DNA of 64,000 nt from Polaromonas sp. AER18D-145 (GCF_002379095.1 NZ_NBZV01000011.1:33948-97947), one strand, 5' to 3'. Counted from the first letter of the stretch, positions 1-7,793 are shown. Made by a program: numbers and translations. The notes: generated from the letters alone by a model not told the origin.

Positions 1-2
1 CG

Positions 3-209
3 GTCACCGGCATGATTCCCGTTGTGACGCGTGTCAGCATTGCCACGACCAACACGTCTTCCCTGGGCGGCAACGCCTTGATGGGCGCGGCGGGCAATAT
101 CGGCGTGAACATCGCATCGGGCACCAACAACCAGCAATACAACGGTATGGCGGTGTCGGCGACCCACGCCGGTGGCACCAACGGCGGCGGCGAGGCACTG
201 CGCCGCTGA
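3..209 (+). CDS. C-terminal end of a Fap-like secreted subunit (partial, runs off the left edge)
   Basis: The frame is open from the window edge to the TGA at 207-209, so only the last 68 residues are visible. They are rich in Gly, Asn, Ala and Thr and contain a GNIGVNIASGTNNQQ-type stretch. Such Asn/Gln/Gly repeats are typical of secreted amyloid-like or adhesin subunits. It lies directly upstream of a C39 peptidase, a secreted protein and a coiled-coil barrel protein, the order of fapC-D-E-F in Pseudomonas, so a FapB/FapC-like subunit is my inference. A strong hairpin (227-261) separates it from the next gene. Adhesin or another repeat protein is the alternative; the missing N-terminus prevents a firm call. 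Confidence 0.5.
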   Translation, partial: VTGMIPVVTRVSIATTNTSSLGGNALMGAAGNIGVNIASGTNNQQYNGMAVSATHAGGTNGGGEALRR

Positions 210-226
210 AGTCCCGTTGCTGGATC

Positions 227-263
227 AACCTTCGGCCGCCCTCCCCCGGCGGCCGAAGGTTTT
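227..263 (+). terminator. 14-bp perfect hairpin with short T run; likely attenuator inside the Fap-like operon
   Basis: The arms at 227-240 and 248-261 are perfect 14-bp complements around a 7-nt loop, and the right arm ends in four T (260-263). It lies between the subunit-like gene and the C39 gene. Partial termination or 3'-end protection here would favour the subunit mRNA over the export genes. The T run is short, so read-through is expected. Confidence 0.6.
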
Positions 264-286
264 CAGCTGGACAAGGATGAACCGCC

Positions 287-1003
287 ATGCCTCTGGCAAA
301 CCACAAATGGATCCCGCCTGCAGCGTGGCTGCTGGGCCATGCCCTGGCCTGCCTGCTGGTGGCGGGCCAGGCCGGCGCGGTTGGCCTCGGCGGTGTGATT
401 CCCGGCGCCGGCCCCATCCACAAGAACGTGCTGAGCATGCGGGAGCTGCGGTATGTGGACATGGTTCCGCAGAAAACCGACTTCAGCTGCGGTGCGGCAG
501 CGCTTGCCACCATCCTCAATTACGCCTATGGCCAGAAGCTGACGGAAGACGAAGTCATCCAGGGGCTGCTCCAGGTCAGTGATCCCGCCATCGTCAGAGA
601 GAAGGGATTTTCCCTGCTCGACCTGAAAAACTACGTGCAGGCCAGGGGCATGCGCGGACGTGGCTACAACATGTCGTCGGAGATGCTGGACAGAGTCAAG
701 GTCCCGACCATCGTGCTGCTCGATATCCGGGGGTACAAACATTTTGTGGTGCTCAAGAAGACGACACCGGACAAGGTCTACATTGCCGACCCGGCTCTGG
801 GCAACCGGGTCGTTGCCAGGCAGGAGTTTGAAAGCGGGTGGAACCGGGTGGTGTTCGCCGTGATCGGTCAGGGCTTTGAGCGTGACACCGTGCTGTTGCG
901 ACCCAGCGAGCCGCTGACAGCACGCAGCACCATGGACACGTGGCGGCCACTGACGGATGCCCAGTTGCTGGAGTTCGGGTTCTCCAGCGCAGAGCTTTTC
1001 TGA
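287..1003 (+). CDS. Exported C39-family cysteine peptidase, FapD-like
   Basis: A 238-aa protein with an N-terminal hydrophobic segment (about residues 12-32, ending QAGA), so probably periplasmic. The papain-like C39 triad is visible: Gln62 six residues before Cys68 (DFSCGAAAL), His152 (GYKHFVVL) and Asp168 (IADPALG). C39 peptidases cut double-glycine-type leaders or, as FapD, act in functional-amyloid export. No ABC transporter domains are attached, unlike bacteriocin C39 exporters. The start ATG at 287 has AAGGA at 273-277. Its neighbours (subunit-like protein upstream, FapE-position protein and FapF-like channel downstream) match the fapCDEF order. FapD homology is inferred from motif and synteny. 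Confidence 0.8.
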   Translation: MPLANHKWIPPAAWLLGHALACLLVAGQAGAVGLGGVIPGAGPIHKNVLSMRELRYVDMVPQKTDFSCGAAALATILNYAYGQKLTEDEVIQGLLQVSDPAIVREKGFSLLDLKNYVQARGMRGRGYNMSSEMLDRVKVPTIVLLDIRGYKHFVVLKKTTPDKVYIADPALGNRVVARQEFESGWNRVVFAVIGQGFERDTVLLRPSEPLTARSTMDTWRPLTDAQLLEFGFSSAELF

Positions 1004-1072
1004 GGCGTTGCGCGATGGATCCGCAGCGCCCGATGAATCACCAGATGCGCAAGCTGATGGTCTTCAGTTGAC

Positions 1073-1088
1073 GGACAGCACGCTGTCC
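1073..1088 (+). other. Inverted repeat before the FapE-position gene
   Basis: GGACAGC (1073-1079) and GCTGTCC (1082-1088) form a 7-bp stem about 20 bp upstream of the next start codon. It could modulate translation or mRNA processing. No function is proven. Confidence 0.35.
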
Positions 1089-1109
1089 TGAAGTTTGAGG
1101 GGACATGTG

Positions 1110-1994
1110 ATGACACGAACCATTTATTCATTGGCGCTTGCCGCGGCGCAACAGGAAAAACCGTGGCACGGCAAGTCGCCGTCCACTGCGGGCGGTTGCA
1201 GGTCGTGGCAACAGCGTGCGCTGGTTGCAGCGTTGGCAGGCGCTTTGGTTACCCTGCCCCTGGCACGCGCCGCGCTGCCGCCCGACCTGAATGTGTTTGA
1301 TCATGCGTCCGAGATTCCTGACGGTGAGCTCGGCCACATGCGCGGCAAATTCGTGGCGGCCGGACAAGTCATGTACTTCGGCGTCGAAATGGTGACACGG
1401 TGGCTGGCATCCTCGGGACAGTCGATTACCGCCTCCGGCGTGCTGCAGATCAGTCTGGCCGGCAACACGCCGCAGGTCAGCTTTGTACCGACCATCACCG
1501 TCGAGCAAAAGGCCGCCATGGGCGGTACTGCAGGTCAGGGCTCTGCGGTGGCAAGCGGCGGCGGCGGGCTGCAGGACGTCACTGGTGTGGTGCAGAACAT
1601 CCAGGTGGCGGGCGCCTCGAACGGAATCACCAACACCATAGGCATCAACGTCCAGAACGCGTCGGGGCCACCGGCGCTGCAGTCCCAGCCCCAGGGGGCG
1701 CTCTCGGCATCCACCACCACAGCCAGCGGCAGCGTGGCCTCCGTCGGCCTCGGCGGCAACGGCATGAGTGTCGCCGTCGCCGTGCCGGACCAGGGCCGGG
1801 CGATGCAACAGATTCGCCAGGTGGGCATGGGCGGGGGGCAGGTGTTGCAGTCGGTACAGCTGGGCGGCGACGTCAACCAGATTCACAACCGGATCAACCT
1901 CAATGTCCAGATGAATTCCGCGTCCGGACCGGCATCCCCGTCGGGCAACCTGTTGCTGGGGATGAAGCTCATGCCGCAAAGCGGTACTTTTTAA
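1110..1994 (+). CDS. Secreted Gly/Asn-rich protein in the FapE position
   Basis: The ATG at 1110 is chosen because GAGGGGA lies at 1097-1103; a TTG at 1095 is possible. The 294-aa product has a long polar N-region and a hydrophobic stretch (about residues 36-53) ending LARA, consistent with export. Soon after comes an ELGHMRGKF segment resembling a double-glycine leader site. The rest is rich in Gly, Val, Gln, Asn and Ser, with two loosely repeated stretches (VQNIQVAG...GINVQ and VNQIHNRINLNVQ), as in beta-rich amyloid-like proteins. Its place between a FapD-like peptidase and a FapF-like channel suggests an extracellular or outer-membrane-associated component. No enzymatic motif is visible. 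Confidence 0.6.
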   Translation: MTRTIYSLALAAAQQEKPWHGKSPSTAGGCRSWQQRALVAALAGALVTLPLARAALPPDLNVFDHASEIPDGELGHMRGKFVAAGQVMYFGVEMVTRWLASSGQSITASGVLQISLAGNTPQVSFVPTITVEQKAAMGGTAGQGSAVASGGGGLQDVTGVVQNIQVAGASNGITNTIGINVQNASGPPALQSQPQGALSASTTTASGSVASVGLGGNGMSVAVAVPDQGRAMQQIRQVGMGGGQVLQSVQLGGDVNQIHNRINLNVQMNSASGPASPSGNLLLGMKLMPQSGTF

Positions 1995-2000
1995 GTCGCC

Positions 2001-2025
2001 CGGACGGGCCAGCCGCGCCCGTCCG
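2001..2025 (+). other. 9-bp stem inverted repeat downstream of the FapE-position gene
   Basis: CGGACGGGC (2001-2009) and GCCCGTCCG (2017-2025) form a perfect 9-bp stem with a 7-nt loop just after the stop codon. No T run follows, so it is more likely an mRNA-stability or processing hairpin than a strong terminator. Confidence 0.4.
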
Positions 2026-2122
2026 TCACAGATTCGGGGCCGCACTGGGCGCTGAAAAGGGGAGCGCCGCCTTGTAGCGGCCGGCAAATTTGGCAATCAA
2101 AAAAACTGATGAGGGAGATCTT

Positions 2123-3388
2123 ATGCGACGTTTTTTTCCGCTGCGGCCCCTGGTGTTGATGATGGCAGCCGGCCTCCCCCTGGCTTGCCTGGCAGACAAC
2201 GATGACGAAGTGGCCGACCTGCGCCGGCAGGTACAGGAGTTGACCCAGCGCGTTGACACGCAGCAGTCGTCTCTGCGGGTGCTGGCCGCGCGCTTGCAGC
2301 AGCTTGAGGCGGCAGGCCCGGGCCAGGCGCGCATGGTGAGAACGACCGATGCCGTCCAGCCCGATGGGTCCGCAAGCCGGGAGCCCGCCTCCGCAGAGGG
2401 TAGCGGTGGAGAGAAGGTGGTCAGGGAAGCACCGCCTTCGCGCAGTGCCGAGGCGGTGTACCGGGAACAGAGCGCCATGTTCGACCGCAAGTTCACCCTG
2501 GAAACCGGCGTGAGTTACTCCCACTCGAACCGGCGGGACCTTTTCCTCAATGGTTTTCTGGCGCTGGATGCGATCTTTCTCGGGCAGATCAATCTTGACC
2601 GCATCAAGGCCGACACCCTGACCTTTGACCTGACGGGGCGTTATGCGCCCACGGACCGGCTCCAGTTCGATCTCAACGTGCCCTACCTGTACCGCTATTC
2701 CGCCTTTTCGTCGGTTGGCGCGGGTTTCAGCACCTCTGCCGTGGCCGAGAGAAATGTCTCGAACGGCAATGTGGGTGACGTCAGTGCTGGTGTGTTCTAC
2801 CGCCTGATCCAGGAAAGCGCAGACAGCCCCGACACCGTGCTCAACTTCCGCGTCAAGGCGCCGACCGGAACCAGCCCCTATGGCATCAAGTTCGAGGATT
2901 CGCCGGATTCAGGTGGCAACCTGAAGATTCCCGCGAAGTTGCCAACCGGCAATGGCGTGTGGGCCGCCTCGGCCGGGGTGAGCTTCATCAAGACGGTGGA
3001 TCCGGCCATCCTGTTCGCCAACCTGGGCTACACGCACCACTTTGACCGCAGCTTCAGCGACATCAGCTCGGACCCGAACACGCGAACACCGGGCAGCGTC
3101 AGGCTGGGGGACCAGTTTTCGCTGGGCGCGGGTTTTGCCTTTGCGCTCAACGAACGCATGAGCCTGAGCACCTCGTATTCCCACCGCTTTGCAAGAAAGG
3201 CGCGTGTCCGCCAGCAGGGCCAGGACTGGCAAACCGTCAATGGCAGCGACTCCAGCGCCGGCGTGCTCAACTTCGGCGTGACCTATGCCTTGTCGGACCG
3301 GCGGTCCATGGTGTTCAACCTCGGCATCGGCGTCACCGCCGACGCGCCGGACATCACCATCGGGGTCAAGTTCCCCTTCAGCTTCTGA
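2123..3388 (+). CDS. FapF-like outer-membrane channel: signal peptide, coiled coil, beta-barrel
   Basis: The start is set at ATG 2123, with GAGGGAG at 2111-2117 and a classic signal peptide (hydrophobic core, then LACLA). The mature 421-aa precursor has a heptad-rich segment (about residues 27-63, VADLRRQVQELTQRVD...), a Pro/Ser/Gly linker, then from about residue 120 alternating amphipathic strands ending in a C-terminal Phe, the mark of an outer-membrane barrel. This matches FapF, a trimeric channel whose coiled coil gates export of amyloid subunits. A generic MetA-pathway or phenol-degradation outer-membrane transporter is the alternative. It is last in the operon and convergent with the SDR gene, 19 bp away. 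Confidence 0.7.
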   Translation: MRRFFPLRPLVLMMAAGLPLACLADNDDEVADLRRQVQELTQRVDTQQSSLRVLAARLQQLEAAGPGQARMVRTTDAVQPDGSASREPASAEGSGGEKVVREAPPSRSAEAVYREQSAMFDRKFTLETGVSYSHSNRRDLFLNGFLALDAIFLGQINLDRIKADTLTFDLTGRYAPTDRLQFDLNVPYLYRYSAFSSVGAGFSTSAVAERNVSNGNVGDVSAGVFYRLIQESADSPDTVLNFRVKAPTGTSPYGIKFEDSPDSGGNLKIPAKLPTGNGVWAASAGVSFIKTVDPAILFANLGYTHHFDRSFSDISSDPNTRTPGSVRLGDQFSLGAGFAFALNERMSLSTSYSHRFARKARVRQQGQDWQTVNGSDSSAGVLNFGVTYALSDRRSMVFNLGIGVTADAPDITIGVKFPFSF

Positions 3389-3407
3389 GCGTAGCCAGGC
3401 TCCGTGC

Positions 3408-4313
3408 CTAGGCTTCGCGAAGGGCTTTTTTCAGCTGCTCGCCGATTTCCGGCTTGTGTGCAAACGGGTTGGTCGGGTTGCGCGCCTGCAGGATGTCCTC
3501 CAGCCGCGTCTGCACCGAGCCAATCGCCTTGGGGTGGCTATAGATGTAGAACTGGTTGGCGGCGATCGCGTCGAACACCTTTTGCGCCACGTCGGCCGCC
3601 GTTACCTTGCCGGACCCGACCGCCTTGTCGCTCATGGCCTGGCCGATCAGCTGGCTTTTGGTCGGCTTGGCGGCAGGCAGATCATCGGGCCGGTTGCGCT
3701 GGCTCTGGCTGATGCCGGTCGGCACGAAGAAGGGGCACAGCACCGAGGCGCTGATCTGGTCGGTAACCAGCGCCAGGTCCTGGTACAGGGTTTCGCTGAG
3801 GCTGACGACCGCATGTTTGCTGACGTTGTAAATGCCCATGTTGGGCGCATTGAGCAAGCCTGCCATGCTGGCCGTGTTGACGATGTGGCCCTGCCAGGCC
3901 GGGTCTTTTCCGGCGGCTTCCAGCATCATGGGCGTGAACACACGCACGCCGTGCGCCACTCCCATCAGGTTGACGCCGATGACCCATTCCCAGTCCTTGA
4001 GCGTGTTCTCCCAGATCAGTCCCCCTGCCCCGACGCCGGCGTTGTTGAAGACAAAATGCGGCGCGCCGAAACGTGCCAGCACGGCGGCGCCGAGCGCTTC
4101 GACCTCGGCGGCCTTGGACACGTCGAGGCGGAAAGCCAGTACCTGCGCGCCGGCGGCCGTCATTTCAGCGGCAGCCTTGTCGAGCGCATCCTGCTGCACA
4201 TCGGCGAGCACGAGGTTCATGCCGAGCCGGGCGCCTATGCGTGCGCACTCGAGGCCGAAGCCCGAGCCGGCGCCGGTGAGAACGGCGGTTTTGCCTTTGA
4301 AATTCGTGATCAT
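3408..4313 (-). CDS. SDR-family NAD(P)-dependent oxidoreductase
   Basis: A 301-aa classical short-chain dehydrogenase: cofactor motif TGAGSGFG near residue 15, NNAG near 91, catalytic Ser in VNTASM and YNVSK (Tyr/Lys) near 157-161. The substrate cannot be read. The C-terminal extension beyond about 260 residues is common in SDRs assigned to fatty-acid or alcohol metabolism. A good ribosome site (AGGAG, plus-strand 4320-4325) lies only a few bases from the MITE-like element at 4329-4597, so its promoter must lie in or beyond that element. The stop is 19 bp from the convergent FapF-like gene. Confidence 0.85.
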   Translation of the reverse strand: MITNFKGKTAVLTGAGSGFGLECARIGARLGMNLVLADVQQDALDKAAAEMTAAGAQVLAFRLDVSKAAEVEALGAAVLARFGAPHFVFNNAGVGAGGLIWENTLKDWEWVIGVNLMGVAHGVRVFTPMMLEAAGKDPAWQGHIVNTASMAGLLNAPNMGIYNVSKHAVVSLSETLYQDLALVTDQISASVLCPFFVPTGISQSQRNRPDDLPAAKPTKSQLIGQAMSDKAVGSGKVTAADVAQKVFDAIAANQFYIYSHPKAIGSVQTRLEDILQARNPTNPFAHKPEIGEQLKKALREA

Positions 4314-4328
4314 CAGTAACTCCTTGAA

Positions 4329-4597
4329 TAGGGCCTGTTCACACTATGGATGCAAGTGCGAACGTGGTGAAAACAACGCCAATCTAGGCGCGCGACGACG
4401 CCCAGCCTGGGCGGCTGGGCTAGGAGTGCAACGACGAGTGGCGCTGTTTTCACCACGTTCCCTCCGGGTTGCGGCCAAAAAGGCCATGCGCAGCGTTGCA
4501 AAGCCTTGCCGGGCGCCAGCCCGGCTGCATTTTGCGCCTCGCGCATGACCTTTTTGACTCGCAACGCATCTTGCATCCATAGTGTGAACAGGCCCTA
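4329..4597. mobile_element. MITE-like element, 269 bp, 28-bp perfect terminal inverted repeats, TA at both ends
   Basis: The sequences at 4329-4356 and 4570-4597 are perfect 28-bp inverted repeats beginning TAGGGCCTGTTCACAC. A second internal pair (4361-4375 and 4445-4459) gives a nested fold. The outermost TA on each side could be the duplicated target of a Tc1/mariner-IS630-type transposase. No transposase-sized coding frame fits inside, so it is non-autonomous. It fills the gap between the SDR start and the elaA-like stop. Its right end provides the last base pairs of the elaA-like stop codon (CTA at 4595-4597 reads TAG on the minus strand). Confidence 0.75.
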
Positions 4598-5044
4598 AGG
4601 GCGCAGCATCTCAACATGGGGAATGCCATCTTCGATATAAGGCAAGCCCGCAGTCAAAAAACCGTGCTGTAAATAAAACTTTTCAAGCCGCGCCTGCGCG
4701 CCTATGCGTATGGGCTGCGCACCCCAGTGCCCGAAAACACAGGCGATGGCCTGCCGCATGAGTTCATGACCCATGCCGCTTCCACGCAGCATCTCGCGGG
4801 TGATCACGCGCCCTATGCTGGCTTCGGCAAACTTGACGCCGGCCGGAAAGCAGCGTGCATAAGCCACGAGTTGGCCACCGGATACGCCAAGAACATGCAC
4901 GGCCTCGTGGTCGGAACCGTCCATGTCCTGATAGATGCCGGCTTGCTCCATCACGAAAACCTCCGTGCGAAGCTGCAGGACTTCATAAAGCTCGGGGGTG
5001 GTCAGCGCAGCAAATGGGACAGCCCGCCAGGCGATCCCGCTCAT
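4595..5044 (-). CDS. elaA: ElaA-like GNAT N-acetyltransferase
   Basis: The 149-aa product matches the ElaA type of GNAT fold: FVMEQAGIYQDMDGSD near residues 30-46, LVAYARCF, the acetyl-CoA-binding region IGRVITREMLRGSGMGHELM, and the C-terminal FYLQHGF...EDGIPH. Substrates of ElaA are not established. Its start overlaps the GST stop by 4 bp (ATGA), so the two are translationally coupled. The TAG stop is formed by the right terminus of a MITE-like element; the protein ends right after the conserved IPHVEMLRP, so only a short tail may have been lost. Confidence 0.85.
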   Translation of the reverse strand: MSGIAWRAVPFAALTTPELYEVLQLRTEVFVMEQAGIYQDMDGSDHEAVHVLGVSGGQLVAYARCFPAGVKFAEASIGRVITREMLRGSGMGHELMRQAIACVFGHWGAQPIRIGAQARLEKFYLQHGFLTAGLPYIEDGIPHVEMLRP

Positions 5045-5994
5045 GCCTGGGCGACAGCCTTCATTGCATACCCGATGCGCGGAAAATGCACATGCACGGT
5101 GCCGGCTCTCTCGTCGCTGCGGCTCAAGGTGTAGTGCGTACGGGTGGCGGCGATCAGCTCACCTTCGGTGGGCTCGGGCCCGAAACTTTCGGCCGTGATG
5201 CTGACGCGGCTGCCTAGAGGGATGCCGTGTTCGTCCTGGAAGGTGCTGTCAGTCAACAGGCCGTGGCCGACCGGCATGGGGTCGGCGGCTGCCGCGGCGG
5301 CGATGGCCTGGGCCGCATCGAATTTTTCCATGGTGCCGTGGCCGATGGCGTTCATGCGGTCCATCCAGTCGAGCACGGCCGGTGTGAGCTGCAGGATGTC
5401 GGCCACCACGGGCGTGCGCACCCGGGTGAACCACAGCGGGTGGTAGGCGGAAAAATCGGCGATGCAGGGCACCTGGCCCAGCAGGAAAGGCTGCTCGTCG
5501 AGCATATCCGACAGGCGCCGCAAATACGATTTGTAGGCCGCGGCTGCATCGGCCGGGCGCAGCCGCGTCATGTTGAAACTCATGGCCTTGCGGTCTTCGC
5601 CGAAAGCCTTGGCGGCTTCGGAGGGCGCGCCGGCAAACATGTGCGCCGCGCCTTTGGGGCCCAGGTTGTGGGCCATGGCGGCCCAGAACAGCGTGCTGTC
5701 GGCCCACTGCGCCAGCGTGCGCGCCAGGCCCTTGCCCGGCTCGGGGTAAAGGGATGGCACGGGCTGCAGGTGCTCCAGCACATCGGCGATCAGCGCGCTG
5801 TCGCAATAGATGTCGGCGCCAACCTGCAGGAAGGGCGTTTTTCGGTAGCCACCGGTCAGCGCCAGCACGTCGGGCTTGGGCATGATGCTGGGGATGATCA
5901 CCGACTTCCAGGCCAGCTGCTTGTAGCCGAGGATCAGTCGGACCTTCTCGGAAAACGGCGAGGTCGGGTAGTGGTGAAGAATCAGGTCGGCCAT
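5041..5994 (-). CDS. Glutathione S-transferase family protein
   Basis: A 317-aa cytosolic GST-like protein. The N-terminal thioredoxin-fold domain (residues 1-80) has HHYPTSPFSEKVRL, where the Ser of SPFSEK is the likely glutathione-activating residue, and the cis-Pro/glutathione-binding segment RKTPFLQ followed by CDSALIADVLE. An all-helical domain follows to about residue 215. The last 90 residues form an unusual beta-rich extension (GSRVSITAESFGPEPTEGEL) beyond the usual 200-220 aa. GGAG stands 5 bases before the ATG. It is coupled to the downstream elaA-like gene. Confidence 0.8.
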   Translation of the reverse strand: MADLILHHYPTSPFSEKVRLILGYKQLAWKSVIIPSIMPKPDVLALTGGYRKTPFLQVGADIYCDSALIADVLEHLQPVPSLYPEPGKGLARTLAQWADSTLFWAAMAHNLGPKGAAHMFAGAPSEAAKAFGEDRKAMSFNMTRLRPADAAAAYKSYLRRLSDMLDEQPFLLGQVPCIADFSAYHPLWFTRVRTPVVADILQLTPAVLDWMDRMNAIGHGTMEKFDAAQAIAAAAAADPMPVGHGLLTDSTFQDEHGIPLGSRVSITAESFGPEPTEGELIAATRTHYTLSRSDERAGTVHVHFPRIGYAMKAVAQA

Positions 5995-6010
5995 GGGAGC
6001 TCCAGTTGAC

Positions 6011-6082
6011 CGTCATCCCGGGCTTGACCCGGGATCCATGACGGCGTGCCAGGGAGGGATTGCGGATCAAGTCCGCAATGAC
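6011..6082. repeat. Paired palindromic intergenic repeat (CATCCCGGGCTTGACCCGGG / TTGCGGATCAAGTCCGCAA type)
   Basis: Two hairpins lie in tandem: 6011-6043 (CGTCAT...ATGACG arms around CCCGGG-CTTGA-CCCGGG) and 6059-6079 (ATTGCGGA-TCAAG-TCCGCAAT). Such units occur as dispersed repeats in many proteobacteria. Here they separate the acyl-CoA dehydrogenase and GST genes and may act as a 3'-end structure. Confidence 0.7.
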
Positions 6083-6094
6083 AAGAACACGTGT

Positions 6095-7735
6095 TCATCG
6101 CGGCATGGCGCGGGTGATCAGGGCGTCGAAGTCCACATCGGCGCCCAGGGTGCCGAAAGCCTGGCCCCAGTCGCCGCCCAGCCGTGAGTCGCAGAAAGCC
6201 TCGAACACGGCCGCGGGTGCGCTCTGGTAGAGCAGCGCGGCCTGCACGGCCAGCGCCACGTCTTGCGCCAGCCGCCGGGCTTCGATTTCTGTGGCCATCT
6301 CCTCGACACGGGTTGGCAAGGCCGCGGCCAGCCGGTCCAGCGCCGGGTGTGCACCTTGGGCGGGTGCCAGTTCCTGCGCCAGCGCGGCGGGCGCATCGGC
6401 CTTGCGCAAGGCGCGCAGCAGGTCCAGCGCCATGATGTTGCCGGCGCCCTCCCAGATCGAGTTGAGCGGCATCTCGCGGTAGATGCGGGCCATGATGCCT
6501 TCGCCACCCTCCTCCACATACCCATTGCCGCCCAGGCACTCCATGGCTTCCTGCGCAAAGTGACTGCCGCGTTTGCAGATCCAGAACTTGGCGACCGGCG
6601 TGAGCAGGCGCGCCATCGCCTGCTCGTGCGGGTCGGCACTGTGGTCAAAGGCCCGGGCCAGCCGGATGGCCAGCGCGGTGGCTGCTTCGGATTCGAGCGC
6701 CAGGTCGGCCAGCACGTTGCGCATCAGCGGCTGGACGATCAGCGGCCGGCCGAAGGCCTCGCGCTGGGCGCAATGGTTGAGCGCAATGCTGAGCGCCTGG
6801 CGCATCAGGCCGCTGGTGCCGAGTGCGCAGTCCAGTCGCGTCATGGTGCCCATCTCGAGGATTTGCGGCACGCCGCGGCCTTCCTCGCCGACCAGCCAGG
6901 CGGTGGCGCTGTCGAACTCGACTTCGGAGCTTGCGTTGGCCTTGTTGCCGAGTTTGTCTTTCAGGCGCTGGATACGGATCGCGTTGAGGCTCTTGTCCGG
7001 AAGAACGCGCGGAATGAAGAAGCAGCTCAAGCCCGCGGGCGCCTGCGCCAGCACCAGGAAGGCGTCGCACATGGGCGCCGAGAAGAACCATTTGTGGCCG
7101 GTCAGGCGAAAGCGCCGGCCCCAACCGTCGCTGCCATCGGGCACCGCCTGCGTCGTGTTGGCGCGCACGTCGGAGCCGCCCTGCTTCTCGGTCATGCCCA
7201 TGCCCATGGTCACACCGGTTTTTTCCGAGAACTGCTTGAGTGCCGGATCGTAGGCGCGGCTGGTGAGCCGGGGCGCCCAGTCGGCGTGGATGGCGGCGTT
7301 GCTGCGCAGCGCCGGCGTGACCGCGTAAGTCATGGAGATCGGGCACAGGATGGAGGGTTCCAGCTCGGTGAACAGCATGAAACCGGCAGCCCTGCGCACG
7401 TGCGGCGATGGCCCTTCGCCGTTCCACGGCGTGCCGTGCAATCCGGCCCTGGTTGCGGCATCCATGAGCACGTGATAACTCGGGTGGAACTCCACTTGGT
7501 CCACCCGCCGGCCGAAGCGGTCATGGCTGTGCAGCTGCGGCGTGTGGGTGTTGGCCAGCCGCGCATGGGTCTGCATGGCGGTGCTGCCAAGGCTTGCCCC
7601 CAGCGCACTCAGTTCCGCCGTGGCCAGCTGCGGCGCATTGAACTTCAACGCGTCGCGCAGGCCCTGGTTGGTGTCGAACAGGTTGTAGTCGGCCAGCGGC
7701 TCGGGCTGGTTGAAGACTTCATGGGTCGTTTCCAT
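6095..7735 (-). CDS. aidB: AidB-like acyl-CoA dehydrogenase
   Basis: The ATG at 7735 is preferred because AAAGGGA precedes it; an ATG at 7753 would add 6 residues containing that site. The 546-aa product has the AidB layout: N-terminal EVFNQPEPLADYNLF, FRRVD-type segment, SILCPISMTYAVTP, GMGMTEKQGGSDVRANTT (flavin contact), WFFSAPMCDAFLVLAQ, then the helical acyl-CoA dehydrogenase C-domain with ECLGGNGYVEE. E. coli AidB (541 aa) is an FAD protein linked to the adaptive response to alkylation and has isovaleryl-CoA dehydrogenase activity. Its position in a beta-oxidation cluster leaves open a catabolic role. Confidence 0.8.
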   Translation of the reverse strand: METTHEVFNQPEPLADYNLFDTNQGLRDALKFNAPQLATAELSALGASLGSTAMQTHARLANTHTPQLHSHDRFGRRVDQVEFHPSYHVLMDAATRAGLHGTPWNGEGPSPHVRRAAGFMLFTELEPSILCPISMTYAVTPALRSNAAIHADWAPRLTSRAYDPALKQFSEKTGVTMGMGMTEKQGGSDVRANTTQAVPDGSDGWGRRFRLTGHKWFFSAPMCDAFLVLAQAPAGLSCFFIPRVLPDKSLNAIRIQRLKDKLGNKANASSEVEFDSATAWLVGEEGRGVPQILEMGTMTRLDCALGTSGLMRQALSIALNHCAQREAFGRPLIVQPLMRNVLADLALESEAATALAIRLARAFDHSADPHEQAMARLLTPVAKFWICKRGSHFAQEAMECLGGNGYVEEGGEGIMARIYREMPLNSIWEGAGNIMALDLLRALRKADAPAALAQELAPAQGAHPALDRLAAALPTRVEEMATEIEARRLAQDVALAVQAALLYQSAPAAVFEAFCDSRLGGDWGQAFGTLGADVDFDALITRAMPR

Positions 7736-7793
7736 CGTTTTCCCTTTCACCATGACTTGATCGCAATGCGCGAACGCGGGAACTCTTCACGCC

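Noticed and set aside
3411..3434. CTTCGCGAAG followed by T6 as a terminator for the Fap-like operon
   Set aside because: It lies within the last codons of the convergent SDR gene, the stem is short and separated from the T run by GGGC; not strong enough to list.
4313..4580. Small open frames inside the 269-bp inverted-repeat element
   Set aside because: They run through the terminal repeats and look like shadows; no transposase motif.
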